Part shown: piece after piece, positions 1-18,100 of the stretch
Layout: every line of letters starts with the position of its first letter
Position numbering within the stretch: the stretch's first letter is position 1
Origin: Globodera rostochiensis
Taxonomy: Eukaryota > Nematoda > Chromadorea > Rhabditida > Heteroderidae
Length of the DNA: 64,000 nt
NCBI GenBank assembly: GCA_018350325.1
Contig: JAEVLN010000041.1
Coordinates: forward strand, 62,001 to 126,000
Direction: 5' to 3'
Notes under the pieces: generated by a model
Database searches by the model: none
Seen by the model: the letters and a program-made list of their open reading frames with translations, nothing else
What the model was told of the DNA's origin: nothing
Position numbers and translations under genes: made by a program

Positions 1-537
1 GACTTATTTATTTTTGCCTCCGGACAAATTATTCGCCTTTATTCCTCCCCCCCCCCAACTTTTATTTTCTCAATAATTTATTGAATTCACTTTCTGTTCA
101 CTTTCCCTTTCATTGGATATTTATTATTTTGCCATAATCAATTTAATCTGAGAGAATCAAAGGGATTTCAGAGGTGGGAACTGTTTGAATCGGTTGGTCG
201 GTCGGTCGGTCTGTCGCTGGTTGACGTTTGATTTGGCGGGGGGTAGAGGGGGGGGGGGGCGATCGATGGTTGGAAGTATCCACAACAGCAACGATTGTGG
301 TGATGGTGTGGTGTCTTTTTCTCTAATGGATTGACTCCCCGGTGATCCACCAGCCGTATAATACTCCCGCCACAATCTGTGGCGATAATCCCCCGTCCTC
401 CCCTCCGGGGTCTTCCTCCCTTTAAGCACTGATTCGATGTGCTCGACTCCGACCACTGACTGATCCCCGCCCCATCCAATTGTATATTTTGCGAATTGCG
501 TTTCAATATTTGCCCCTCTCACCTTCTTCCATCTGAG
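1..537. other. 5' flank of the pkc-2-like gene
   Basis: No coding exon is supported here. The stretch is AT-rich at the left edge with short poly-C and poly-G runs (around 47 and 250). Open frames on the minus strand have no recognisable domain. It probably holds promoter and 5'UTR of the gene starting at 538, but no specific element is identifiable by eye. Confidence 0.4.
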
Positions 538-6898
<6,361 letters not shown>

Positions 6899-7269
6899 TT
6901 GGGAGGGATTGGACGACAAAAGAAGGGGCGATCAGACAATTGTGGACGGCGGACGGTGGGAGGAGATCATTTCGGCATTTCCTCACTCGGCACCCCTTCA
7001 AAAACACTTTTCATTCCCTCACATTCACTCGCCAGCCATTCTGCCCGATGAATTTTGCTTTTACTTTTTGTAATTTTAATGTTTGAAATGTCCTTATTTT
7101 GATTTTCATTTTTACAAAAAAAAAAAACAAGAAAATTTAACAATAGCAAAAAAGCGAGCGGTTAATTAAAGAAAACTAAAAGGAATACCGAACAAGCACA
7201 CCGTTACTCAGCAATCGCGGGCAAAGGTCGAAAATCGACGACGCGGGGGGCCTCCCAGGGGCCATTTGT
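6899..7269. other. pkc-2 3' end and intergenic DNA
   Basis: AT-rich sequence with an A-run near 7118. No exon or RNA gene is seen. Confidence 0.4.
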
Positions 7270-7279
7270 TGGTTGGCCC

Positions 7280-7975
7280 TCCCCCCCCCCTCCTACCCCC
7301 CCCCCCCCTCCCCCCCCCTCCTCCCCCCCCCCCTCCCCTCTCCCCCCCCCCCCATCCCCCCCCCCTCCTCTCTCCCCCCTCCCCTCTCCCCCTCCCCATC
7401 CCCCTCCCCCCCCCCTCCCCCCCTCCTCTCTCCCCCCTCTCCCCCCTCCTCCCCCCCCCTCCCCCCCCCCCTCCCCCCCCCTCCTCTCTCCCCCCTCCTA
7501 CCCCCCCCCTCCCCCCCCCCTCCTCTCTCCCCCCCCCTCCCCCCCTCCTCTCTCCCCCCTCCCCCCCCCTCCTCCCCCCCCTCCTCCCTCCCCCCCCCTC
7601 CCCCCCTCCTCTCTCCCCCCCCTCCCCCCCCTCCTCTCTCCCCCCCTCCTCTCCCCCCCCCTCCTCTCTCCCCCCCCTCCTCCCCCCCCCTCCCCCCCTC
7701 CTTTCCCCCCCCCTCCTCTCTCCCCCCCCCCTCCTCCCCCCCCCTCCCCCCCTCCTCTCTCCCCCCCTCCCCCCCTCCTCCCCCCCTCCCCCCCCTCCTC
7801 TCTCCCCCCCTCCCCCCCCCCTCCTCTCTTCCCCCTCCCCCCCCCGCCCCCTCCCCCCCCTCCTTTACCCCCCCCCTCCCCCCCACCCCCTCCCCTCCTC
7901 CCCCGCCCCCTCCTCCCCCCCCCCTCCTTCTCCCCCCCCTCCTCTCTCCCCCCCCCTCCCCTCCTCCCCGCCCCG
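7280..7975. repeat. C/T low-complexity tract (CCCCCCTCC)n
   Basis: About 700 bp composed almost wholly of C and T, in irregular units such as CCCCCCTCCTCTCTC. It is open in several frames on both strands only because it contains almost no A or G, so no stop codons arise. The proline/serine-rich or glycine/arginine-rich translations are artefacts. It may be hard to assemble correctly. Confidence 0.95.
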
Positions 7976-9097
7976 CTTAAAACAATTAACAACACACTCA
8001 GCAGCAGTTGTTTGGCTTTTGGTTGCGTGATCATTCGCTAAATCGAGTTGTTAGACTTGTCCAAAAATCCCATTTGTTTGCTGCTTCTGAACCCTTTCCG
8101 GGTGATGTGCTCCTCTCTTCACTCATTGCCTTGGGAATTACCCCCCCCCCTCCTTCGTTCCCCCTCCCCCGTCTCCCGCCCCCCCCCCTCTCCTTTCCTC
8201 TTCATCCCCCGAAGTTTCTCTCGGGGGAGCCATTCGTTTTGCCGACAATTTATTTATCGCCCGAAGGGATGGCCTCCTCCGTCAGTCGGTCATCTCCGCC
8301 GCCCCCTCCCCAAATTCCTCTGCCCTCCCGCCAATTCGCCTCCCCTTCCAACTTGTCTCATCCAAAAAGTGTTTCTTCCACCTCTTTACTTCCATCTTCG
8401 CTCCACCACTTTCCCTCCCGCCCCGCCGAGGCCGTCCTTTCTCATCCTTCCAAATTTCCCACTTCAAACATTCGTCGCATTAATATTAAAGCCAAGGTGG
8501 GCCGTGCCGTGGCCCGAGGCTGTGGAAAAGTGAAAGGACATCGGAGGGTGTGGGATGAACGGCACTCGGCCCTTCCCCCACCCCCCCCCTCCCAATTAGT
8601 TTAAAGTCGAGGTTTTGCTTCGGGCTCTTCCTAAAGCCCCTCCGGCGGATGTACCACCACACTTCGTCGTCCTGGGGACATTCCCACCAAATTCTCACAA
8701 CTCAGGCCCAATTTGTTTGCTTTTTGGCTCATCCCACGCTTACCTCTCTTCTCCAACCGTTTGCCTTACATCATTCCCCCCCCGTCCCCAAAAGCATTTC
8801 TCTTATTTCCATCCTCCATTCATTTTCACCGGAGGGGAAGGGAGAAGCTGTCTAAACACACTTTCACAATTAGGGGGCACAGAATAACTAAAAGTGGGTA
8901 ATCCTCCAAATTTGGAAAAGGGAAATTCCGAGAGAATTTGGGCAGAGAAGCAAAATATAATTCATTGACGCAGTCCCATCATTTAGCACCTTTTATGCTT
9001 CCCTTCATTAGATCATTGTCCTAGCATTTGCTGGCCTCCCCCCCCCCCCCCAACGCTTCCATGATCATCTCCTCCCTCGTTTTAGGTGTGTGCCTCG
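7976..9097. other. Intergenic region with C-rich patches
   Basis: No exon is supported. Proline/serine-rich frames at 8008-8604 have no domain and follow C-runs. Some sequence just before 9098 (a TTTTAG acceptor at 9080-9085) may be the end of an intron in the 5' part of the next gene. Confidence 0.4.
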
Positions 9098-11810
9098 ATG
9101 TCCCCCTGGGTGCTGCCCCCCACGACGTCCCCTTCCCCGCTGACTTTGCCCCCCGGCCATTCCCTCCTCCTCTCCGCTCTCAGCGTTTTTCTCTTTGCTC
9201 TGCTAATCTCTCTTGCCTTCTCCGGCAATTCTCTGGTCATTGCGGCCATTTTCTATGATCGGAAGCTGAGGCGCCAGCCCGAGAACCTTTTCCTCGTCTC
9301 TTTGGCGGTCTCCGACCTTTTCGTCTCCGGATTGGTCCATTTGCGCTATTTTTGCTTTTACGCCACCCCCCCCCCCCCTCCCCTCCCCTCAGGTTATGGT
9401 ATTTGCTGCTGCAAATGATCTGCTCGGACATTGGTTGGTTTGGACAAAGAGTCCCGCCCCCCCCCCTCCCTAATCCCTTTCATTAGACTTAATTTAAGGC
9501 CTTTTGGTGCCGTTTTCTGCCAATTTTGGATCTGTGTGGATATCACTTGCTGCACCGCCTCAATTCTCAACCTGGCATGTCCCTCCCCCCCCCCCCCATT
9601 CTCTCCCACAAAAAATATTTGTTTTTAGTGTGCAATTGCATTGGACAGATTTGTGCACATCAGCAGACCAATGCGTTATACGAGGTGAGCGAATTGGACA
9701 AAGAAGTGAAAAAGAATGTGGGAAAAATATGAAATTTAAGGAGGGGACTCGTTCGATAACCCACCGATACATTTTGTGTTTGTGTACCCCCCCCCCCACC
9801 ATTTTATTTGTTTGTTTTAAAAGTCAATCTTCGGCCATCCCAAAATCGCATTTGGGGGGGGGGGGGAATGCCATGGGGCCGAAAGCCTTTTAATCTTTGT
9901 TTCATTGCTAAGGTTCATCAATCGCCGTGTCATCTGCTGGGCAATCTGCGCTATTTGGCTTCTTTCCGCCTTTGTTGGCACTGCGCAAATCGCCTTCGGC
10001 GCCATGAACAAAGGCGGAAACGGAGAAGACGGGCAGCGGGACGGGAGAGAACGTGGGAATAAAGACATTGAAAGGCAATGGCAAATGGGAGAAAGGAAAC
10101 AAATGTTGAAGTTGAAGTCGTTGAGGGAAGGGTGGAATTGGAACTCCGTGTGTCGGGGGTTTGAGTTGGACAGTCTGAGTTAGGGCTTTTTCGGGATTTT
10201 GTCTTGGAAAACCTAATAAAGAGTTTTTCCCCGGAAGGGCTCCAAACCCGAGTTGAGTTGGGCGAGAGGTGGGAGAGAAAGAAATTCCATTATTTACTTT
10301 CTTTTTTAAATTACTGCTTTAGGAAATCCCAGTGCCAACTTTCTCTGTCTCCATCCTACGCAGTGTTTTCCTCGTTACTCTCTTTCTTCCTCCCCGCCAC
10401 TCTGATGTTGTTCCTCTATTCCAAGCTGTACATGTACGCACGAAAACATGCGCGGTCTATCCAGGCTCAACTGAAACAGGTAATGACACATCCATCCCAT
10501 CTGTCGTCTATTCTTTCCACTTTGCTTATCCTCTCCCTTTCCTTTCTGCTCTCTCTCATCCTCTCTTCTCTCTCTCTTTTTCCTCTTCTCTCTGTTTCTC
10601 TCCCTCTTTCCTCTCTTTCTTTTTCCTTGCTTCTCTCTCCCCCTCTCTTCTCTCTCTCTCTCTCTTTTTCCCCTTCTCTGTCTCTCTCCCTTTCCTCTCT
10701 CTCCCTCTTCCCTCTCTTTTTTTTCTTATCCTCTCTCTCCCCCTCTCTTCTCTCTTTTTCCCCTTCTCTGTCTCTCTCCCTTTCTTCTCTCTCCTCCATG
10801 CCTTTATTCACCCGTCCCTCCTCTCCGCCCAGGCGACTTCGCTGCTCATCCTCCAACTTGCCAGCGACCGCGTGCGTCAAGTGGTCGTGCGTCCGTCTTC
10901 CGAAATGCGTCCGGCTGCCGCCCGAACGGCACTTCATTGTGCCGCTTCTATTGCAACAGCCTCCGAAGCGACGCCTCCCACTTCCGTGGCCAATGGGACT
11001 TATTCCAACGGGGAAAGCTTCGTCAGTGTGGCGGCCAAAAGAGAGGCGGACTCGGCACTTGTGGACGCGACCTTCCGGCAGGGGACGCCCGTTCTGAACG
11101 CCATTCTGAGGACGACGGGGCCAAATTGTCCGGAAGCGGACGCGAACAGTTGGAACGACAGTAATTTCAGCGGCAAAAAATTGTCCAACAACAATAATAA
11201 CAACAATCCCTCCGAAGTATGCCAACAAAATTTGAGCTTTTTGTTAACTTTTATTGTCCGACTTCAGCACAACGCCGCCCTTTCGCCAATTACGTCCCCC
11301 CAACGCGGCGCCGGCGGGGGGCGTTCGCTGTCCTCAGATCAGAAGGCACGCGTCACTTTGGGGGTGATTATGGGCACCTTTCTTTTGTGCTGGACTCCGT
11401 TCTTCGTCGTTAATGTGTGGTGGTCCCTCCAACCGCAACTTTTCCCTCCTCTTCTTTTTCAGGTCCCCAAAATTACTCTTTTTAAGTTTTGCTTGTTGTT
11501 TAGGCCGTCACTTGGTTGGGTTACGCAAATTCGTCACTGAATCCGGTAAGCGTTTTTAAATGTTTTTTACTTTCTTGGCATTGAATTCTTCCTTCGAAAG
11601 GTCATTTATGGCATTTTCAACCGCGACTTTCGAAGAGCATTCAGTCGAATTGTGGCCAAATTATTGCATTGTCTGAGGGAGGAAAGGTTTAGTCCGCGCA
11701 GAAGAAAATGCGCCGCCAACCTCAACAACAACAGCGAAAATAACAACGGAGGAGCCAAAAATGGGAGGGGATGGCAAAGTCTGCGATTGCTTCTCCCAAA
11801 CAGTGACTGA
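9098..11810 (+). CDS. Biogenic-amine GPCR, probably D1-like dopamine receptor
   Basis: Rhodopsin-family seven-TM receptor, expected at the plasma membrane and coupled to G protein. Visible parts: TM1 [14 protein letters not shown]2 [13 protein letters not shown], then [16 protein letters not shown]3 [20 protein letters not shown] with the amine-binding Asp; DRF in place of DRY, followed by [12 protein letters not shown]4 [17 protein letters not shown]5 [15 protein letters not shown] with serines; TM6 [13 protein letters not shown]7 [20 protein letters not shown]3 exons (about 10833-11330) are long and low in complexity. Stop at 11808-11810. The IWLLSAFV and HI.RPMRY pattern resembles invertebrate D1-like (DAMB/DOP-4-type) receptors, but ligand assignment is inference. 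The intron after TM3 starts with GC, and the extracellular loop 2 exon end is uncertain. The true N-terminus may lie upstream. Confidence 0.82.
10500..10800. repeat. CT microsatellite in GPCR intron
   Basis: About 300 bp of CTCTCTTT/CCTCTCT pyrimidine repeat fills the intron between the TM5 exon and the ICL3 exon. It is purely intronic in the model used. Confidence 0.8.
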
Positions 11811-12197
11811 ATGAATGACAGAGACAATGGAGGGGGGGGGGAGCCCAATTCTGCCATCGTTGTTCTCCCGGAACGGCACATTTCCACGGGTTTTGGAAAG
11901 CGGTCCACGGATGGCATCGTTTGTATGCTCCCGTAGGATGTAGCCTTTGACTGTTTAGTGGCGTTACCCATCCCCTCATTAGTGATCGCTGATCACTCTC
12001 TTTGGCCACCCAAAGTGACTTTGATTGATTGATTGATGTCCAATGCTTCGTTCTCACTTTCCTTCCACAAACATTCGCTTATCGCTCATTATTGCCTTTG
12101 ATCTCAATGTAACACTTACAAATTAATGTGTAAGTAAATATCAAAATATACATGGAATGGGATTTGTTCTTGGCAAAATGTACAAAATGATTTATTG
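11811..12197. other. Convergent intergenic spacer
   Basis: 3' ends of the GPCR (+) and the FGFR gene (-) meet here. On the minus strand an AATAAA (12191-12196) follows the FGFR stop within a few bases. No gene is seen. Confidence 0.5.
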
Positions 12198-15100
12198 TTA
12201 TTGCCTCAGGGACAAATGTCCAATGGATGCGATGCTCACGTAATTGTCAGCCACGCCCTCCGGTTCCAGCTGCAGTTGTTGCTGATCCTCGCCCTCCTCG
12301 GGCCCTTCCGTCTCGGTCGCTGCCCCACCGCCCAAAAGGCCCTCCGCACTGCTCATGGCCGATGACCCGCCGTGGCCCGAACTCGATGAGTCAACCGAAC
12401 GACTTCGCCAGTCCCCCAGACGGACCCCCAGCGAAGAACCTACGACCGACGAACGTCCAAAACTTGTTGAAGATCCCGTGCCGAAACCGGTACCTTTGCT
12501 GGACCCGTCCTGTCTTCTGGGCCATCCCCCCGACACTGTGAGAAGGTGGTCGGTCATCCCCCCGTTTTTCAGCATCTTTTAAGCCCACCCAAATTGGTGT
12601 TTTGTTGCGCAATTCCGGTGAACAACACACCTTGGACACGTAATCCGTGCTCGGACGTGACTGACTTTTTGGATCTTTGCTTCGGAGGCTGCGAAATGGC
12701 ATGGCATCCGGAGGGGGGAATGGCCTCGGCTGATGAGGACGGCCCCGAACGCTGGTGGATACCGGTGAGGGCGGCGGATGGGCACGGCGAAGGCGTGTTG
12801 GCATATTCGTTTGAACGGCACGGCGTTTGGAGCTGAAATAAGTGCATAATTTTGAACGCTTTAAACAGAGTCTATCCCTCTGGCACATACATTTTTGTAA
12901 ACATTTCCCGCCTTTGTCTCCGCCCTGCTCCTCCCCCTGTCCATCTCTTCCGCCCGCCCCTCCGCGCCGCTACTCTCCGACCCCAATTCGATCAGCGGCT
13001 TCTCCCTGACCGCCGTCCGCGGGTTACCCCTCCACACGACCCTCTGCAACTGATCAAACAGAAAGCGTCGTTCGGGTCGAGGAGGAAGGCTCTTCGCTTG
13101 AGGGGAAGTCGCGACGGCGCTTTTGTGTTGCTGGTGGGGGTGATCGGAGTGCAATGCGCGTGGCAACGCCTCCCCAGAGCCAATGCCAATCTCTCGCGAA
13201 AACTTCTGAAGAGGAGTCCAAAAAGATAACTTCTCCCAATGCATTACCTCAAAACTCATCATCCCCGGGGCGGACACGGGTCTCTTTGAGAGCATTCTCT
13301 GTTGAGTCCCTCCCCCCGATGCTTCCGTGCCGTCCTGGAAACATTGGCCCGCTCGTCCCTTGGCCTCCTCCGTCCCGCCGTCCCTCCCCTCCGGCCCTTT
13401 CGCCCCGCCCCCTCCCCTTCCCTTCCCGTTTTGCCGTTCCGTTATCACAGCATACGGTCCTAAAAATTAAATTTAATTAGAAGAAAGAAATCTTTAACCT
13501 TCGTCCGTTGTTTCGCCATCCGAAGTCCGCTGAAGGTTTTTTTGGTAACGGCAAAACGACTCCCTCCCCCTCCCCCCCTCCACCCCGCTCGCCCCTCCCC
13601 CCTCCCCCCCCCCCTCTCGCCCCTCGCCCCTCGCCCCCCCCCCCCTCGCCCCTCGCCCCCCCCCCCTCTCGCCCCCCCTCGCCCCCCCCCCTCGCCCCTC
13701 GCCCCCCCCCCCTCGCCCCTCGCCCCCCCCCTCGCGCCCCCCCCTCCTCTCTCCCCCTCCCCCATCCCCCCCCCCCTACACCCCCCTCGCCCCTCGCCCC
13801 CCGCCCCCCCCCTCGCCCCTCGCCCCTCGCCCCCCCCCCTCGCCCCTCGCCCCCCCCCCTCGCGCCCCCCCCTCCTCTCTCCCCCTCCCCCCTCCCCCCC
13901 CCTACACCCCCCTCCTCTCTCCCCCCTCCTCTCTCCCCCCTCCTCTCTCCCCCCTCCTCTCTCCCCCCTCCCCTCTCCCCCTCCCCTCTCCCCCTCCCCT
14001 CTCCCCCTCCCCCATCCCCCCTCCCCCCCCTCCTCTCTCCCCCATCCCCCCTCCCCCCCTCCTCTCTCCCCCCTCCTCTCTCCCCCCTCCTCTCTCCCCC
14101 TCCTCTCTCCCCCCTCCCCTCTCCCCCCTCCCCTCTCCCCTCTCCCCCCTCCCCCCATTCTCACAGTAACATAATTCTCCGATTCCTTCAGCATCCAATC
14201 AAAATAATCCGCAATTGTCCGGAATGCGGGGCGTGCCTTCATTGAAAGGTGAATAGAATGAATGCCCATAAATACACCAAAAGCCCCCCCCCCACAGTCC
14301 TCACTTCTGGCCTGTCTTGCCAGCAACTGACCATCACTTCGTAGATCTCTTCGGGGCAATTATGCGGCGCTTCCATTCGATAGCCCTCTTTAAGTAACTG
14401 AATAACGAGAAAAAGTCTTTGGCGGTGTGAAAAGTGAGAGAGTAGGCGGCTAACGTTGTAGAGTTGGGGCATTGCAATTGAGGGATATGGAGTGCCGCCC
14501 TGGGGGAAATGGAGGAAAGTAATCAGCTGGTGGGCTAACGGGAAAAAGAACTGATCAAACAGACCAGGGTCATGATCTCCCAAAGCAGAATCCCTAAAGG
14601 ACGAATGATTCGCAGGATCACCGATCAGTCAGTCCCTTCCCCTTCCCTACCGTACGACCAAACGTCGCTATGCACCGTATACACATTGGCCTCCAAAGCC
14701 TCGGGCGCCATCCATTTGCTAAAAATTGGCAAAATGTTTGCCGAGCGGCCGCCACTTACATTGGCAGCCGTCCTGCGCCCCTTTTGCGGTAGTAATCGTT
14801 GTAAAAAACGTTGCGCGATAGCCCAAAGTCCGATATTTTCATAATAACATTGTCCGCTACTTAAATGGCGCGAAAATACCAAATTTTTGTTTGCACGTAA
14901 ATGCCAAAGACTCTTCCACTGACCGAGAACATTCCGTGCCGCCAAATCCCGATGAATTATCTTAAGGGGCCGGCCAACAGATTCTTTATTTGCAATTCAT
15001 CTCATTTTCACCTTTTTACTGGCCAAAAAGTCCATTCCCTTCGCGATTTCAGCGGCGAACCTAACCAAATCCCGAAGCGTCAACTGTCTGTTTGGCATTT

Positions 15101-18100
15101 GTGCCGTCGATGCTGCGGAAGTGCTCGCCATCGGCACGGATGTGCCGGGGCTGTCCATATTCTTCAATAGTGGCAGAAAAATAGACCAAAATAATTTTTC
15201 TGTGGGGTTTTTTTGCCTGGTACAGTTTGCCCACATGGCTCCGTTTCGATTCGCTTCGGTCGCTCTCTTTCTCGGTGCCCTCCGGACCCGTCGTGCTCTC
15301 TCCTTCCTCGACGTATCCGTCCAAACTTTGCCCCCTCTCGAGTTCCATCGGCCGATGCTTTCTCAAGAAGTCCTTCAAATTGCCGTGCCCGCACAACTCC
15401 AGAACGACCAGCAGAGGGCCCAATCCGGTGCAACAGCCGACCAGCCGGAGAATGTTCGGGTGGTGGCCGATGCTTTTCAAAATTTGCATTTCACTCACCT
15501 ACAGTAAAAGGGAGAGGGGGGAGGGGGGGGGGCACATTAGCATTACATCAAACTATCACTTCAGCACCAAAATAATCAGTTCTCTTTCCTGGGCCGCCGT
15601 CTTCAGTCGCTTCACCGCCACGGGAATCTAAAAGATTTGCCCGTTTGATCGATCACTATCATCCCTCGCCCCTACCGGCTCTGTGGGGGCTTCCTCGCTG
15701 CTCTTCGGGCTTAGCTGTCCCCTCCAAACCTCGCCGAAGGCCCCTTCCCCAAGGATATCCACCATCTGAAGTCTGAACAGGTGGTGGGTAGATGAGTCCT
15801 GTTGCATAAGTCACTCGCAATGCCGACTGACCGTTCCCGCTCCACCTCCCATGCCGTGTCGGTTGGCACTTCGTACTCTGACAGCGGCGACGTGTCCTCC
15901 GTCTCTCCAGCCGGGCCCGACGTCGGCTGCGCGCCATGTTGGCCGTCCTCCATGAGGGGCACCAAGTCGCCCGTGCTGCCGCCCTTCGTCCGTCCGCCCC
16001 TTCCCCTCACCGGCACGGGCTCAACCGTGATGGAATAGGAAGAGGCCAAGTCGGACCAGAAGTCGCCCTCCCTTTGCGGCTTTTTCGTAATTACGACCTG
16101 AAGATCAATAGGAAAGAGTTTTGGAGTTGGACCAAACGAATGACCTTTTTGCGAACCGACATGGAGTCCAATGTTTGGACACGGTTTTTGGCCGAAAATT
16201 TCTTGGAGAAGAACAAATAAAGCATCCCGAGGGAGACGAAGGCGCAGAGCAGAAGGAAGGAGAGGATCACCAGCACGGTGTAGGAGAGAGGCCACGAGTG
16301 GGAGACGTCAGTAGGCAAAGTGAGTGGTCGGAATTCGTTCACCGTCAGAGTGGCGTTGGCCATTGACTGTGAGAGAGATGTAAAACACAAAGGCAGCTCC
16401 CGCCCACCCCTACCAAGCATGCCGAAAACCCCCCGCCCACCCCACCAACCATGCCGAAAACCCCCCGCCCACCCCACCAACCATGCCGAAAACCCCCCGC
16501 CCACCCCACCAACCATGCCAAAAACCCCCCGCCCACCCCACCAACCATGCCGAAAACCCCCCGCCCACCCCACCAAGCATGCCGAAAACCCCCCGCCCAC
16601 CCCACCAACCATGCCAAAAACCCCCCGCCCACCCCACCAACCATGCCGAAAACCCCCCGCCCCACCCCACCAAGCATGCCGAAAACCCCCGCCCACCCCA
16701 CCAACCATGCCGAAAACCCCCCGCCCACCCCACCAACCATGCCGAAAACCCCCCGCCCACCCCACCAACCATGCCAAAAACCCCCCGCCCACCCCACCAA
16801 CCATGCCGAAAACCCCCCGCCCACCCCACCAACCATGCCGAAAACCCCCCGCCCACCCCACCAACCATGCCGAAAACCCCCCGCCACCCCACCAACCATG
16901 CCGAAAACCCCCCCGCCCACCCCACCAACCATGCCGAAAACCCCCCGCCCACCCCACCAACCATGCCGAAAACCCCCCGCCCACCCCACCAACCATGCCG
17001 AAAACCCCCCGCCCACCCCACCAACCATGCCGAAAACCCCCCGCCCACCCCACCAAGCATGCCGAAAACCCCCCGCCCACCCCACCAAACCATGCCGAAA
17101 ACCCCCGCCCACCCCACCCGACCATGCCGCAAACCCCCCGCCCCCACCCAACAACCATGCCAAAAACCCCCCGCCCACCACACAAACCATGCCGAAAAAC
17201 CCCCCGCCCACCCCACCAAGCATGCCGAAAACCCCACGCCCACCCACCAAACCATGCCGAAAACCCCCCGCCCACCCCACAACCATGCCAAAAACCCCCC
17301 GCCCACCCCACCAACCATGCCGAAAAACCCCCCGCCCACCCCACCAACCATGCCGAAAACCCCCCGCCCACCCCCACCAAGCATGCCGAAACCCCCGCCC
17401 ACCCCACCAACCATGCCGCAAAACCCCCCGCCCACCCCACCAACCATGCCGGAAAACCCCCCGCCCACCCCACAACCCTGCCGAAAACCCCCGCCCACCC
17501 CACCAACCATGCCAAAAAACCCCCCGGCCCACCCCACCAACCATGCCGAAAACCCCCCGCCCACCCCTACCAACCATGCCGAAGGCTTCCGCCCACCCCA
17601 CAAACTATGCCGAAGGCTTCCGCCCACCCCACAAACTATGCCGAAGGCTTCCGCCCACCCCACAAACTATGCCGAAAGCCCCCCATCTAACCACCAACCA
17701 TGCCGAGCGTGTTCCCCGCCACACACGAGTAGATGCCCTGGTCGTCCATGGTCACGTTGACAATCTCCAGCGTGTATCTGTTCATCTGCTTGTCGTGGAA
17801 TATCCTCGCCCTCTGTGCATTTTCTGTTTTATCCTCTTAAAAATGTTCATTCGTTACTTTATGGGTGCTCATGTCCAAGAAATTGAAGGTGTACTGCTTT
17901 CGTTTGGTGTCCCATCGGATGAAAGTGCCGTCGTTTTTTATCAGTTTTATCCACACAATGTGCGGAACCAAATCAGAAATAACTTGGCATGAAAAGTCCA
18001 CGGTTCCGTTCACGTCCACCGTTCTGTTCAGCAGCACATTTGGGACCAAAATAGGACGAGAACGGATTCGGTCTTGAACCTTTTTGTAAGGAATGCTGGA

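Noticed and set aside
7266..8034. Long proline-rich (+) and glycine/arginine-rich (-) open frames
   Set aside because: They lie wholly in C/T low-complexity DNA that cannot form stop codons. Frames overlap on both strands and have no start context or splice logic.
8008..8604. Ser/Pro-rich 198-codon plus-strand frame
   Set aside because: No domain, biased composition next to C-runs, and no supporting splice or 3' end signals.
12861..13448. Large minus-strand frame as a separate gene
   Set aside because: It lies within the cytoplasmic-tail part of the FGFR gene. Parts may be tail exons, but no independent domain or start is visible.
16412..17690. Regular short repeats as a possible CRISPR array
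   Set aside because: Units are contiguous without unique spacers, and the genome is clearly eukaryotic.
16320..17992. Several 400-500 codon frames of [17 protein letters not shown] and [13 protein letters not shown] repeats
   Set aside because: They are translations of the 32-bp intronic minisatellite, open in many frames because the unit has no stops. Only the TM exon at the end of one minus frame is real.
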